DNA from: Halomonas elongata
Lineage (GTDB): Bacteria; Pseudomonadota; Gammaproteobacteria; Pseudomonadales; Halomonadaceae
Direction: 5' to 3'
Assembly (NCBI RefSeq): GCF_029081005.1
Contig: NZ_JAJQTQ010000031.1
Coordinates: 1 to 37,946 of the forward strand
Length of the DNA stretch: 37,946 nucleotides
Shown: one piece after another, positions 23,549-33,404 of the stretch
Layout of the letters: each line of letters begins with the position of its first letter
Position numbering within the stretch: position 1 is the first letter of the stretch
Notes under the pieces: generated by a model
Told to the model about the DNA's origin: nothing
The model's database searches: none
What the model saw: only the letters and a program-made list of their open reading frames with translations
Program-made: the position numbers and the translations under genes

Positions 23549-24603
23549 GCGGCACAGGTTCCATCCGATGTCATGCCCCGGACGACCTCTGACATCGCGT
23601 CGGCGGGACCATGACGAAACAGTTCGTCGATGAAGCGGCACTGGTCGTTGGCGTTGTCCAGGCCGTTGAAGGTGGCACGAAGGCGCTTGCGTGCGGTGTC
23701 GTCGAAGCGGGCATCGCCGGCGAGGTACCAGCCGATGTGCTTGCGCGCGATGCGCACGCCCATGTGTTCACCGTAAAAGTCATGCAGGGCCGACAGGTGG
23801 CCGCGCAACACCGCGACGCGCTCGGCATCGTCGGGGGGCGCCATTCGTCGGCCATGGCGCAGGTAGTGATCGATCTCGCGAAAGATCCAGGGATTCCCCT
23901 GGGCGCCGCGCCCGATCATCACCGCATCCGCCCCAGTATAGTCGAGGACGTGGCGAGCCTTCTCGGGAGAATCGATATCGCCGTTGGCGAACACCGGAAT
24001 GCCCACGGTCGACTTGATGGCGGCGATGGTGTCGTACTCCGCTTCGCCACTGTAGCGCTGCTGGCGATGGCGGCCGTGCACGGCGAGCGCCCGGATGCCC
24101 GCCGATTCGGCCAGACGGGCCACGCGCACCCCATTGTTGCTGTCGGCGCACCAGCCGGTGCGGATCTTCAGCGTGACCGGTATGTCCACGGCGCCGACCA
24201 CGGCCTCGAGGATCTCGGCGACCAGCGCTTCGTCGCGCAGCAGGGCCGAGCCGGCCGCCTTGTTGCAGACTTTCTTGGCCGGGCAGCCCATGTTGATGTC
24301 GATGATCTCGGCGCCCATTTCGGCGTTGAGCCGAGCGGCCTCGGCGAGCATGGCGGCGTCACCGCCGGCGATCTGCACGGCTCGGGGGCCGGGTTCCCCG
24401 CGATGGTCCAAGCGCAGCCGCGACTTGCGGGTATGCCACAGGCCGGGATCCGAGGTCACCATCTCGCCCACCACCAGGCCTGCGCCCAGGCGACGAGCGA
24501 GCGCCCGGAAGGGGCGATCGGTCACGCCGACCATGGGGGCCAGAATGGCCCGGTTGGGCAAGGTGTGGCGACCAATGCGTGGTAGTGGGCTGGAATCGGA
24601 CAT
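23545..24603 (-). CDS. dusB: tRNA-dihydrouridine synthase B
   Basis: FMN-dependent enzyme of 352 residues that reduces uridine (U17 in E. coli) in the tRNA D-loop. The TIM barrel begins [21 protein letters not shown]; the catalytic cysteine lies in [20 protein letters not shown]; the flavin sites include [32 protein letters not shown] and [18 protein letters not shown]. The ATG at 24603 is preferred, with GAGAGC before it; an upstream ATG would add 12-22 atypical residues. It is coupled to fis by a 4-base overlap and follows prmA by 66 bases. Confidence 0.95.
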   Translation of the reverse strand: MSDSSPLPRIGRHTLPNRAILAPMVGVTDRPFRALARRLGAGLVVGEMVTSDPGLWHTRKSRLRLDHRGEPGPRAVQIAGGDAAMLAEAARLNAEMGAEIIDINMGCPAKKVCNKAAGSALLRDEALVAEILEAVVGAVDIPVTLKIRTGWCADSNNGVRVARLAESAGIRALAVHGRHRQQRYSGEAEYDTIAAIKSTVGIPVFANGDIDSPEKARHVLDYTGADAVMIGRGAQGNPWIFREIDHYLRHGRRMAPPDDAERVAVLRGHLSALHDFYGEHMGVRIARKHIGWYLAGDARFDDTARKRLRATFNGLDNANDQCRFIDELFRHGPADAMSEVVRGMTSDGTCAA

Positions 24604-24669
24604 GCTCTCGATCAGCTGCTGAAAAGGGGGACACATCATACGCCCCCCGCCATTCTGGGTGAAGGCCAC

Positions 24670-25584
24670 TCAGGTCGAACGTCGTCCGGTGAGACGCACC
24701 CAGCCTTCGCGTACCTCCGGTTCATCCATCACCAGGCCGCGCGCGCTATAGGTCGCGAGTACCTCATCGGCCTGGGTTTCCAGGATCCCGGACAGGGCGA
24801 GCCGACCACCGGGGGCGACGCGCTCGGCAATCTCGTCGGCGAGTTCCACCAAGGGGCCGGCCAGGATATTGGCGACCACCAGCGGGAATCTCGCCTCGGC
24901 TTCGAGCGACTCGGGGTATTCGAGGCGCAATGCCGGCTCCTCGATGCCATTGCGTTCGGCATTGTCACGGCTGGCGGTAAGGGCCTGGGGATCGATGTCG
25001 GTGCCCGTGGCGTGGCGAGCGCCGAGCTTCAGGGCGGCGATGGCCAGGATGCCGGAACCGCAGCCCACGTCGAGCACGTCTCGATCGGCCAATGCACCGT
25101 CCACGGAGAGGGCATCCAGCCAGGCGAGACATAGTGCGGTGGTGGGATGAGTGCCGGTGCCGAAGGCCAGCCCCGGGTCCAGCAGCAGGTTGACCGCTTT
25201 CGGGTCCGGCGCCTGGTGCCAGCTCGGCACGATCCACAGACGCTCGCCCATGCGCAGGGGCTCGAAGTCGGCCATCCATTCCCGCTCCCAGTCGCGGTCG
25301 GCGAGCAGTTCGTGTTCGATCTCGGGGCACGGCTCGCCCGGCATGGCCTCGGCCCAGGCGGCGGCCAGGCGCTCGAGCATGGCCGAGAGCCCTTCGAGGT
25401 CGTCATAGAGGCCGGTGAGTACCGTCTCGTTCCAGAGGGGCGTGGTGCCGCGCTCGGGCTCGAAGAGCGGATCGTCCTGGGCATCCTGCAGGGTGATGGC
25501 GGTGGCGCCTTCGTCCAGCAGCAGTTCCTCGAGCAATTCGGCGTGTTCCGGCGCGATGCGGGCCTTGAGTTGCAGCCAGGGCAT
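24670..25584 (-). CDS. prmA: Ribosomal protein L11 methyltransferase
   Basis: SAM-dependent methyltransferase of 304 residues that trimethylates ribosomal protein L11. The N-terminal L11-recognition domain (MPWLQLKARIAPEHAELLEELLLDEGA) is followed by a methyltransferase domain with LDPGLAFGTGTHPTTALCLAWLD, motif I DVLDVGCGSGILAIAALKLGA, and the NILAGPL segment used in this family instead of NPPY. The ATG at 25584 follows GGGAG. It is 87 bases downstream of accC, with a large stem-loop in the gap. Confidence 0.95.
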   Translation of the reverse strand: MPWLQLKARIAPEHAELLEELLLDEGATAITLQDAQDDPLFEPERGTTPLWNETVLTGLYDDLEGLSAMLERLAAAWAEAMPGEPCPEIEHELLADRDWEREWMADFEPLRMGERLWIVPSWHQAPDPKAVNLLLDPGLAFGTGTHPTTALCLAWLDALSVDGALADRDVLDVGCGSGILAIAALKLGARHATGTDIDPQALTASRDNAERNGIEEPALRLEYPESLEAEARFPLVVANILAGPLVELADEIAERVAPGGRLALSGILETQADEVLATYSARGLVMDEPEVREGWVRLTGRRST

Positions 25585-25621
25585 GGGGACTCCCGGGTGA
25601 TTGGCGCGGTGGTTGGAACGA

Positions 25622-25649
25622 CGACGGGGCGGCGTTCGCCGCCCCGTCG
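25622..25649 (-). other. Thirteen-base-pair GC stem-loop between accC and prmA
   Basis: A perfect inverted repeat (CGACGGGGCGGCG / CGCCGCCCCGTCG, 2-base centre) lies within the 87-base accC-prmA gap. No T tract follows on either strand, so it is more likely an mRNA processing or stabilising hairpin than a terminator. It could set different accBC and prmA levels. Confidence 0.6.
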
Positions 25650-25671
25650 GGGGAGGGAGCATCGGCCGGTG

Positions 25672-27012
25672 TCAAAGGCCGAGCTTCTTCTCCAGGTAGT
25701 GGATATTGACGCCGCCCTGCTGGAAGTAGCCGTCGCGGACCAGATCCTTGTGCAGGTCGATGTTGGTCTTGATGCCTTCGACCAGCAACTCGTCCAGGGC
25801 GTTGCGCATGCGGATCAGTGCCGTTTCGCGGTCGTCGCCCCAGGTGATCAGCTTGCCGATCAGCGAGTCGTAGTGGGGTGGCACCGAGTAACCGGTGTAG
25901 ACGTGGGAGTCCATGCGCACCCCGAGGCCGCCGGGCGGGTGATAGAGCGTGACCCGGCCCGGGGAAGGCATGAAGGTCCTGGGATCCTCGGCGTTGATAC
26001 GACACTCGAAGGCATGGCCGGACAGCTTGACGTCTTCCTGACGGATCGACAGGGGAAGTCCGGAGGCGATACGCAACTGTTCGCGGACGATGTCGACGCC
26101 GGTCACCATCTCGGTTACCGGATGCTCGACCTGTACCCGGGTGTTCATTTCGATGAAGAAGAACTCGCCGTTCTCGTAGAGGAACTCGAACGTGCCGGCC
26201 CCGCGGTAGCCGATCTTGAGGCAGGCGTCCCGGCAGGCCTCGAAGACCTGCTGTCGGGCCTGCTGGTCCAGGCCGGGGGCGGGGGCTTCCTCGAGCACCT
26301 TCTGGTGACGACGCTGCAGGGAGCAGTCCCGGTCGTAGAGGTGGATGGCGTTGCCCTGGCCGTCGGCCAGCACCTGCACCTCGACGTGGCGAGGGTTCTC
26401 GAGGAACTTCTCCATGTAGACGGTGCCGTCGCCGAAGGAGGAGTGCGCCTCGGTGCGGGTCACGTTGACCGCGGAGAGCAGGTGGCCTTCGGTGTGCACC
26501 ACGCGCATGCCACGCCCGCCACCGCCAGCGGCGGCCTTGATGATTACCGGGTAGCCGATACGCCGCGCGGTGGCGAGTATCTCGCCCTCGTCGTCACCGA
26601 GCGGGCCGTTGGAGCCGGGCACCGTGGGGACGCCGGCTTCCTTCATGGCGCTGATGGCGCTGACCTTGTCGCCCATCAGGCGGATGGTCTCGGCGGTCGG
26701 GCCGATGAAGGTGAAGCCGGAGCGCTCGACCTGCTCGGCGAAGTCGGCGTTCTCGGAGAGAAAGCCGTAGCCGGGATGGATGGCGCTGGTGTCGGTGACC
26801 TCGGCGGCACTGATCAGCGCCGGGATGTTGAGGTAGGACTGGGCCGAGGGGGCGGGGCCGATGCAGACGGCCTCGTCGGCCAGGCGTACGTGCATCAGCT
26901 CGCGGTCGGCCTTGGAGTGGACCGCGACTGTCCGAATGCCCAGTTCCTTGCAGGCGCGCAGGATGCGCAGGGCGATCTCGCCGCGATTGGCGATGAGAAC
27001 CTTGTCCAGCAT
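25672..27012 (-). CDS. accC: Acetyl-CoA carboxylase, biotin carboxylase subunit
   Basis: A 446-residue ATP-grasp enzyme that carboxylates biotin carried on AccB, the first half of the malonyl-CoA-forming reaction. It begins [25 protein letters not shown]. The ATP-grasp glycine-rich loop is [11 protein letters not shown]; the catalytic region includes [38 protein letters not shown], and a C-terminal [10 protein letters not shown]. It follows accB by 28 bases in the same operon. Biotin made by the bio genes in this window is its cofactor source. Confidence 0.97.
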   Translation of the reverse strand: MLDKVLIANRGEIALRILRACKELGIRTVAVHSKADRELMHVRLADEAVCIGPAPSAQSYLNIPALISAAEVTDTSAIHPGYGFLSENADFAEQVERSGFTFIGPTAETIRLMGDKVSAISAMKEAGVPTVPGSNGPLGDDEGEILATARRIGYPVIIKAAAGGGGRGMRVVHTEGHLLSAVNVTRTEAHSSFGDGTVYMEKFLENPRHVEVQVLADGQGNAIHLYDRDCSLQRRHQKVLEEAPAPGLDQQARQQVFEACRDACLKIGYRGAGTFEFLYENGEFFFIEMNTRVQVEHPVTEMVTGVDIVREQLRIASGLPLSIRQEDVKLSGHAFECRINAEDPRTFMPSPGRVTLYHPPGGLGVRMDSHVYTGYSVPPHYDSLIGKLITWGDDRETALIRMRNALDELLVEGIKTNIDLHKDLVRDGYFQQGGVNIHYLEKKLGL

Positions 27013-27040
27013 GATGGAATCCGCCAGTGTTGTGGGAAGA

Positions 27041-27508
27041 TCAGGAAATGACGACCATCGGTTGCTCGAACTCGACCGGCTCGCCGTCCTCGACCAGAAT
27101 CGCTTCGACCACGCCGTCACGGTCGGCTTCGATCTGGTTCATCATCTTCATCGCTTCGACTATGCACACGGTTTCGCCTTTCTTGACGCTCTGGCCGAGT
27201 TCGACGAAGACCTTGGCGCCCGGTGCCGGTGCCCGGTAGAAGGTGCCGACCATGGGAGAGAGGATCGCCTGGCCCTGGTAGCCGGGACCTTCATCGGCCT
27301 CGGCGGCGGGTTCCGCAGGTGTCGCGGCCGGTTGCGGTGCCGGTGCGGCGGCCGGTTGCGGCCAGGCGGGAGCGGCTGGCTGGGGCTGTTCCGTCCCGTT
27401 GGGGTGACGGCTGATGCGAACCGACTCTTCGCCTTCCTGGATCTCGATCTCGCTGATGTTCGACTCTTCCAATAGCTCGATCAGCTTCTTGACCTTACGG
27501 ATATCCAT
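27041..27508 (-). CDS. accB: Acetyl-CoA carboxylase, biotin carboxyl carrier protein
   Basis: A 155-residue carrier. The N-terminal domain ([23 protein letters not shown]) is joined by a Pro/Ala/Gln-rich linker (residues 40-75) to the biotinyl domain, where Lys121 in EAMKM is the biotinylation site recognised by BirA. The thumb segment typical of AccB ([16 protein letters not shown]) is present. It is first in accB-accC; in many relatives aroQ lies between dsbD and accB, but here the 138-base gap holds no gene. Confidence 0.97.
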   Translation of the reverse strand: MDIRKVKKLIELLEESNISEIEIQEGEESVRISRHPNGTEQPQPAAPAWPQPAAAPAPQPAATPAEPAAEADEGPGYQGQAILSPMVGTFYRAPAPGAKVFVELGQSVKKGETVCIVEAMKMMNQIEADRDGVVEAILVEDGEPVEFEQPMVVIS

Positions 27509-27646
27509 GACGTTGTCTCGATCGGTGGGTTCTGGGGCCGCCCGGCGCTGTCAACCCGGGCGATTTCTTAATAGATCGCGGCAAATTGGCGTGCTTTGCC
27601 GTCTCTAGGCGCCGTGATGGCTGATGTCAGCGGAGTTTGCCGAAAA

Positions 27647-29572
27647 TCAACGTGGATGTCCAGCCAGCAACGAACGCTGTTCGTTTAGCGTGTTCACGCG
27701 GCCTGATGCGGCCTGATCCCGCCGCAACCAGGCGGCCACTTCGCTCAGGTGCGAGGCCAGGTCGGGGGCGTCGACCTCGCCTTGTATTCGCGCCTCGCGC
27801 AATTCGCGGCTGCCGTCGAAGAATAGCAGGCTCGGCGGGCCGAACAGGCGAAAATGATCGAGCAGCTCGCGACTGGTCTCGCCACTTTCGGTGACATCCA
27901 CATCGATGCGCCGGAAATCGTCGAGGGCGGCCACCACGGCGGGAGCGGGAAAGACCTCTCGTTCCATGACCGTGCAGGAGATGCACCACTCGGCGGTGAC
28001 ATTGACCATGGCGGGTGTGTCGGTGGCGGCCAGCGCCGTCTGCAGTTCGTCGAGGCTCTCGACCACGGTGATGTCTTGATGGGCGTCCTGCTCGGGTGAC
28101 GATGCGGGAAGGGCCGTCGTGGTTGCCGGGGCGAGGGGGCGCAGCGGATCCTGGGCGCCCCGAGAAGCGCCGATGATCAGGGTGATGCCCCAGGTCAGCA
28201 GCAGCAGGCCGGCGGCCTGGCGAACCCGCGGCCAGCCCTGAGCCTGGTCGACGTTCAGGGCGCCCAGTGCCAGTGCCGTGCCGATGGTCAGGGCGGCCCA
28301 CAGCAACAGGACGATAGCGCCCGGCAGCAGGCGCTCGACCAGCCAGATCGCCACCCCCAGCAACAGAATGCCGAAGGCACTCTTGATGCCGTTCATCCAG
28401 GGGCCGGTGCGTGGCAACAGGGTGGTGCCGAAGGTGCCGACCAGCAGCAGGGGGATCCCCATGCCGAGGGCAAGGGCGAGCAGGGCGGCGCCGCCGATCA
28501 GGGCATCGCCGGTGGAAGAGATGAAGACCAGGGCTCCGGCCAGGGGCGCAGAGACGCAGGGTGAGACCACCAGTACCGACAATGCCCCGGCCAGCGCGAG
28601 GCCCGGGGGGCCGCTGTGTCGGGCCTTGTCTTGCCAGGCATCGAGATGCCGCGTCAGTCGTGGGGAGAGGCGCAGGTCGAAGGTGCCGAACATGGCCAGC
28701 GCGAAGAGAACGAAGAGGATGGCAAAAACGATCAGTACCGGCGCGGACTGCAGCCTGGCCTGCAGGTTCAGGCCGGCACCGAACAGGCCCATGAGCACGC
28801 CCACCGCGGCATAGGTGGCGGCCATGCCGGCCACGTAGCTGGCCGAGAGGGCGAAGGCACGGGGACGGCCGGGATTCTGGCCGACGATGATCGACGACAG
28901 GATCGGCACCATCGGCAGCACGCAGGGGGTGAAGGTCAGTCCCAGGCCAGCGAGCAGGAAGAGTCCCAGAACCAGAGGCAGGCTGGCATCGCGTATCAGG
29001 GCGCTGAAGTGGCCATCCTCGCTGCGGGGGGCCTCCTTTGCCGTTGCCTCGTCTGCCTCGGGGGTGGTCGCTCGAGAGGCTGTCCCGCCGTTCTCTGATG
29101 GCGACTGCCAATCGACGAAGGCGGCCGGCGCCTGGCTCTCCGGCGCCTGGAGCTCGATGGTCTCGGGCGGATAGCAGAGACCGGCGTCGGCGCATCCCTG
29201 GAAGGTCAGCGTCAGGTCCAGAGGGCCCTGGTGAGGCGTGTCGAGAGGGGCTTCGAGGACCACGCGATCATAGTAGACGTTGACCTCGCCGAGGAATTCA
29301 TCGGTCTTGGGTTCGCCCGGAGGGAGCTCGAGCGTGCCCAGGGTGGCGTCTGCGTTTCGGGTGGCCACATCGAACCGATGTCGGTACAGATAGTAGCCCT
29401 CGGCGTTTTCGAAGCCGATCTTCAAGGTATCGCCGTCATGCCAGACACTGGGCTGGAAGGCTTCCATGACCGGCAGGAAGTCCGATTCGTCGCCCGAGGA
29501 AAACCAGCCGGCCTGGGCCGTCAATGGCAGTAGCAGCAGGATGAAACAGGCGAAACGGCGAAGCTGTGACAC
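27647..29572 (-). CDS. dsbD: Thiol:disulfide interchange protein DsbD
   Basis: A 641-residue inner-membrane reductant conduit that carries electrons from cytoplasmic thioredoxin to periplasmic DsbC/DsbG and cytochrome-maturation proteins. The order is signal peptide (ends AQA, residue ~21); periplasmic nDsbD domain with the cysteine pair in CADAGLCYPP; eight-helix transmembrane domain with its cysteines in FTPCVLPM and VSPCVSAP; and C-terminal thioredoxin domain with WCISC. All six working cysteines are present. The ATG at 29572 starts a typical signal. It lies upstream of accBC on the same strand. Confidence 0.96.
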   Translation of the reverse strand: MSQLRRFACFILLLLPLTAQAGWFSSGDESDFLPVMEAFQPSVWHDGDTLKIGFENAEGYYLYRHRFDVATRNADATLGTLELPPGEPKTDEFLGEVNVYYDRVVLEAPLDTPHQGPLDLTLTFQGCADAGLCYPPETIELQAPESQAPAAFVDWQSPSENGGTASRATTPEADEATAKEAPRSEDGHFSALIRDASLPLVLGLFLLAGLGLTFTPCVLPMVPILSSIIVGQNPGRPRAFALSASYVAGMAATYAAVGVLMGLFGAGLNLQARLQSAPVLIVFAILFVLFALAMFGTFDLRLSPRLTRHLDAWQDKARHSGPPGLALAGALSVLVVSPCVSAPLAGALVFISSTGDALIGGAALLALALGMGIPLLLVGTFGTTLLPRTGPWMNGIKSAFGILLLGVAIWLVERLLPGAIVLLLWAALTIGTALALGALNVDQAQGWPRVRQAAGLLLLTWGITLIIGASRGAQDPLRPLAPATTTALPASSPEQDAHQDITVVESLDELQTALAATDTPAMVNVTAEWCISCTVMEREVFPAPAVVAALDDFRRIDVDVTESGETSRELLDHFRLFGPPSLLFFDGSRELREARIQGEVDAPDLASHLSEVAAWLRRDQAASGRVNTLNEQRSLLAGHPR

Positions 29573-29729
29573 GGGGGGTCCTTTCTCCGAGACGTGGGTA
29601 GCGCGGTTGAGACTCGCGTGATGGCTTGGGGTTCCGAGATTGTGCCGCTATGCTCAAACGCAGTCGACCAGCATGGCGTCATGACCATGGTCGTTCATCT
29701 CCGTAATCTTACGACAGGGAAACACGCAA

Positions 29730-30863
29730 ATGGGATTGACGAGAAAGGGCGCGATTCGCCGACGCAGCAAGGTCGAGGTGCTTGAGCGGCCGCAGTATGG
29801 CTGGATCTGGAAGCCATTGCTGGTGCTGCTGGTCCTGTATCTGGTGGCGACGTTGGCATTGGGCGTGTGGTGGAGCCGGACACCGGCGAACTTCGATGTG
29901 GAACAGGCCGTCGCCGAGCAACGCGGAGGCGGTACGGCCGCACGCGGTGCGGTGACCGTCGCCGGTCTGCGGACCACCCTGGCGACCCTGCTCGACAAGC
30001 CCGGTGGCTATCTGCGCAACGACATCGCGCCGCCGGGCCTGTGGCTCGACAATATGCCGGCCTGGGAATATGGCGTATTGCGTCAGGCTCGCGGCCTGGT
30101 GGCGGCGATGCCGGCCATGGCGAAAGGCTCGACTGAAGCGCTCGAGTCGACGGCGGTCAGCCTGCGCGGTGATGGTCGTGACTGGTTCTATCCTTCCACG
30201 GAACATCATGTTCGTCAGGCCCTCGACGAGCTGGACGACTACCTGGTGCGGCTAGGGGAGCCCGGGGACGTCGGCTTCGGTGACGGCGGGCAGGGCCTGG
30301 CCCCCTGGTTGTCGGGGGTCGCCGAGGCGCTCGACGATCTCGGCGGGCGCCTCTCCGCCAGTGTCGGCGACAAGGAGCGACTCGCCGAACTGGGAGTGCC
30401 GGTGGCCTCGCTGCCCGAGTCGACCCCCTGGTATCGGGTCGACAATGTCTTCTTCGAGGCCCGGGGGCAGGCCTGGGCGCTGCGCCATCTGCTGGCGGCG
30501 GTGCGTCGCGATCAGGCGGATGTGCTGGAGGCCGCCGGGCTTTCCGAGCGTTGGAATGCCCTTGCCGTGGCCCTGGAGCGTAGTCAGCGTCGCCTCTGGA
30601 GTCCGGTGGTGCTCAATGGTTCGGGGTTCGGCATCTTCGCCAACCATTCCCTGGTGATGGCCAGCCATGTGTTGAAGGCCAGGGATCTGGTGCGTGATTT
30701 GGCCGAGGGGCTGCCTGCCCCGGATGAGGGCATGGAAGAAGATGAGGCACCCGCCGAGAAATCAGGCGCCGAAGCCGACACGGGCGTACCCGAGTCCCGG
30801 GGTTCGTCTTCCCGGAGTGGCGGAATGGAAGAGGGCGACGCCACTCGGTCGAGTGAAGGCTGA
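29730..30863 (+). CDS. DUF2333 family membrane-anchored protein
   Basis: A 377-residue protein with one transmembrane segment (WIWKPLLVLLVLYLVATLALGVWW, about residues 25-50) after a basic N-terminus, then a large, mainly helical periplasmic domain. Recognisable family stretches are YLRNDIAPPGLWLDNMPAWEYGVL, WFYPSTEHHVRQALDELDDYL, WYRVDNVFFEARGQAWALRHLL and the NHSLVMASHV end. The last 50 residues are an acidic, Ser-rich low-complexity tail. The family's function is unknown; it occurs in Pseudomonas, Halomonas and relatives. The ATG follows AGGGAAAC. It is convergent with ppa across a shared terminator. Confidence 0.85.
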   Translation: MGLTRKGAIRRRSKVEVLERPQYGWIWKPLLVLLVLYLVATLALGVWWSRTPANFDVEQAVAEQRGGGTAARGAVTVAGLRTTLATLLDKPGGYLRNDIAPPGLWLDNMPAWEYGVLRQARGLVAAMPAMAKGSTEALESTAVSLRGDGRDWFYPSTEHHVRQALDELDDYLVRLGEPGDVGFGDGGQGLAPWLSGVAEALDDLGGRLSASVGDKERLAELGVPVASLPESTPWYRVDNVFFEARGQAWALRHLLAAVRRDQADVLEAAGLSERWNALAVALERSQRRLWSPVVLNGSGFGIFANHSLVMASHVLKARDLVRDLAEGLPAPDEGMEEDEAPAEKSGAEADTGVPESRGSSSRSGGMEEGDATRSSEG

Positions 30864-30888
30864 AAGAGAAAAGGGAGACTCGACGACG

Positions 30889-30913
30889 AAGGGCCGCCCG
30901 GTGGGCGGCCCTT
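30889..30913. terminator. Bidirectional terminator between the DUF2333 gene and ppa
   Basis: An 11-base-pair stem (AAGGGCCGCCC / GGGCGGCCCTT, loop GGT) lies between the convergent stops. On both strands the stem ends in a short T stretch (CCCTTTC, and CCCTTCG on the other), so it probably serves both genes though the T tracts are weak. Confidence 0.75.
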
Positions 30914-30934
30914 TCAGTGCACAGGATAGGCAGA

Positions 30935-31465
30935 TCAGGCCTTGTCGTAGGCGGCCACGGACTTCTCGATGGCCTTGCGGGCGGCGTCGACGCCTTCCCA
31001 GGATTCCACCTTCACCCACTTGCCTTTCTCGAGATCCTTGTAGTTCTCGAAGAAGTGGGCGATCTGCTGGCGCAGCAGCTCAGGCAGGTCGGTGACCTCC
31101 TGGATGTCATCGTAGAGGCTGGACAGCTTGGGATGCGGTACGCACACCAGCTTGGCGTCCTCGCCGGCCTCGTCGGTCATGTTGAGAATGCCGACCGGGC
31201 GGGCACGAATCACGCTGCCGGGAGTGACCGGGTAGGGCGTCACCACGAGGGCGTCGAGGGGATCGCCGTCATCGGCCAGGGTGTGGGGGATGAAACCGTA
31301 GTTGGCCGGGTAGAACATCGGCGTGGCCATGAAGCGATCGACCAGCAGCGCGCCCATGTCCTTGTCGATCTCGTACTTGACCGGTGCATGGTTGGCGGGG
31401 ATTTCGATCGCCACGTAGACGTCGTTGGGCAGGTCCTTGCCGGCGGGGATGTTATCGAAGTTCAT
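30935..31465 (-). CDS. ppa: Inorganic pyrophosphatase (family I)
   Basis: A 176-residue cytoplasmic hydrolase of PPi, length as in E. coli. The signature [16 protein letters not shown] carries three metal-binding aspartates. [27 protein letters not shown], and the late [33 protein letters not shown] are typical. The ATG at 31465 begins [26 protein letters not shown] PPi-using phosphofructokinase is encoded 2 kb away, so the two may compete for PPi. Confidence 0.97.
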   Translation of the reverse strand: MNFDNIPAGKDLPNDVYVAIEIPANHAPVKYEIDKDMGALLVDRFMATPMFYPANYGFIPHTLADDGDPLDALVVTPYPVTPGSVIRARPVGILNMTDEAGEDAKLVCVPHPKLSSLYDDIQEVTDLPELLRQQIAHFFENYKDLEKGKWVKVESWEGVDAARKAIEKSVAAYDKA

Positions 31466-31677
31466 GAGGGCGTCCTTCTCTGGCGAGTGTCCGGGTCGAT
31501 TGGAGCAAATGCGGCGAATTATACGAAGCCGTCGGGGGGATTACCAATCCCCCTCGGGTCGTGTCGAGGCAGTCACGGCCTCGATGGACGAGCCAGCGTT
31601 GCGGACGACGTGTATGATGGCCCCCTGTTGAGCCGCCGGTGCGTCCGGCGAGTCGCCGCGAGCCCGAGGAGAATATC

Positions 31678-33402
31678 TTGGCATCCGCGCAACTGTCTCT
31701 GAGTTACGGTCAGGCCTTCGTGGCGCCGGAACGGCGTCGACATCGCAGTTCGATGTCGGTCCTCATGCCCGAGGCACTGCAATTGTCGACCAAGGGCGCC
31801 TGCGCCCTGATCAGCGACTCCACCACCCGCAACACCCTGGCCAAGCAAGCCGGTGACATCAGTGTGCGTGGCTTTCTGGCCGATTACTTCTCGACACCCG
31901 GTCACTGGGACGTGAAGACGTCGGCCAATCGAGTGCTGCGCTCGCTCAATGGCTGGTGCTTCGGTCAGAGTCGCCAGGTGAGCGATGGCAGCTATGTGAG
32001 CTCGCTGTCCGCCATGATCTATCGCGGGCGCGAGGCGCATCTCTTCCACATGGGCGATACCCTGGTGTTTCGTCTGCGTGGCGCCGAATTCGAGCAACTC
32101 TCGCGTGATCACGTCACCGATCTCGGAGGGTATCGCTATCCGTCCCGGGCGCTGGGCATGGATGCCAGCATCGATATCGATTACGTGCGTCTGCCCCTCA
32201 AGCAGGGAGATATCTTCCTGTTCACCACCCAGGCGGTGCAGGGGACCTTGATGCCGTCCGATTACGTTGGCCTGATCCGCCAGGATGCCAGCGACCTGGA
32301 TGCCGCCTGCGAGCGACTGGCCCAGACCGCCCGGGCGCGTGCCCAGGAGCGCGGCTACGGTGGCGACCAGTTCTGCTTCCAACTGGTGCGCATCGATGAG
32401 TTGCCCGATGAAGAAGACGACCGGCCCGGCAAGGTCTACGGCGACCTGCCGATCCCCCCGGAGCTGTCGGTGGGGGAGCGACTGGATGGCCTGGAAGTGC
32501 TGTCGGTGCTGTCGCGGACGGCACAGTCACGTGTCTATCGCGTGCGTGATCTGCGCAGCGATCGGGAAATGGTGATGAAGGCGCCGAGTCCCGAACTGTC
32601 CACTCGCAATGCTTACCTGGAGCATTTCCTGCTGCAGCAGTGGGTGGTGGAGCGGGTGCATTCGCCCTTCGTGGTCAAGGTCATGGAGCCCTCGCGGCCA
32701 CGCCGTTTCCTCTATTACCTGATGGCCTATGTCGAAGGCGAGACGCTCACCGCCTGGGCGCGTCGCCATCCCCAGGCGAGCCTGGCGCAGCGTCTCGATA
32801 TTGCCATCCAGATGGGCAAGGCCCTGCAGGCGCTGCATCACCGCGACCTGCTGCACCAGCAGGTGCATCCCGACAATGTGCTGATCGACAGGCACGGTCA
32901 GGTGGTCCTGGCCGATTTCAGCGCCTGTCATCTGCGCGACGTCGATGGCCATCGACGCTCGCGTAGCCTGGTGCGTCAGGTCGGGTTGACCGCACACAGT
33001 GCCCCGGAGTATGCGCTGGACGATGAGGTGGGTCGGCGCAGTGACCAGTATTCGCTGGCCTCCACGGTGTACTGGTTGTTCACCGGTGAGCTGCCCTATT
33101 CATTGCCGACCAAGGACCTGTTGCGGCACACCGACCTGGAGCAGATGACCTATCGCAGCGCCCGGACCCTCAACCCCGAGGTGTCGCCGGCGCTGGACGA
33201 TACCCTGCGTCGCGCTCTGGCGCCCCAGCGTGCCCTGCGATTTCGGCGACTGTCGGAATTTCTCCACGCCTTGCGGGGACCGGGCAGCGATACGCAAGGG
33301 GGCATGGAAGATGGCGGAGCATCCCGCGAACCGGCCCTCTTCTGGCAGGGGGTGGCGGGGATTCTGCTGCTGTTATTGGTGTTGTCCTGGTTGCTGCGCT
33401 AG
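31678..33402 (+). CDS. PP2C-like phosphatase fused to a protein-kinase-like domain, membrane-anchored; kinase probably inactive
   Basis: A 574-residue fusion. Residues about 15-240 form a PP2C-type module (TKGACALISDS, SVKTSANRVL-like VKTSANRVLRSLNGW, HLFHMGDTLVFRLR with the family GDT/GDS aspartate, and a final GGDQFCFQLVRID). The usual DGxGG metal motif is not clear. Residues about 265-545 form a kinase-like domain: VMKAPSPE retains the VAIK lysine, but the glycine loop is absent (VLSRTAQSRVYRV). The catalytic loop reads HQQVHPDN, with Gln395 where the catalytic Asp is expected, and DFG reads DFS. A C-terminal hydrophobic helix (FWQGVAGILLLLLVLSWLL) anchors it. A TTG start at 31678 was chosen because CGAGGAGAA precedes it. 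Relatives near nitrate transport genes in pseudomonads are annotated bifunctional kinase/phosphatase. Confidence 0.82.
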   Translation: MASAQLSLSYGQAFVAPERRRHRSSMSVLMPEALQLSTKGACALISDSTTRNTLAKQAGDISVRGFLADYFSTPGHWDVKTSANRVLRSLNGWCFGQSRQVSDGSYVSSLSAMIYRGREAHLFHMGDTLVFRLRGAEFEQLSRDHVTDLGGYRYPSRALGMDASIDIDYVRLPLKQGDIFLFTTQAVQGTLMPSDYVGLIRQDASDLDAACERLAQTARARAQERGYGGDQFCFQLVRIDELPDEEDDRPGKVYGDLPIPPELSVGERLDGLEVLSVLSRTAQSRVYRVRDLRSDREMVMKAPSPELSTRNAYLEHFLLQQWVVERVHSPFVVKVMEPSRPRRFLYYLMAYVEGETLTAWARRHPQASLAQRLDIAIQMGKALQALHHRDLLHQQVHPDNVLIDRHGQVVLADFSACHLRDVDGHRRSRSLVRQVGLTAHSAPEYALDDEVGRRSDQYSLASTVYWLFTGELPYSLPTKDLLRHTDLEQMTYRSARTLNPEVSPALDDTLRRALAPQRALRFRRLSEFLHALRGPGSDTQGGMEDGGASREPALFWQGVAGILLLLLVLSWLLR

Positions 33403-33404
33403 AA

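Noticed and set aside
32836..32853. HRD triplet in the kinase-like domain (HHRDLLHQQ)
   Set aside because: The asparagine expected five residues after Asp is missing here; the true catalytic loop is the HQQVHPDN that follows, which has Asn at the right distance.
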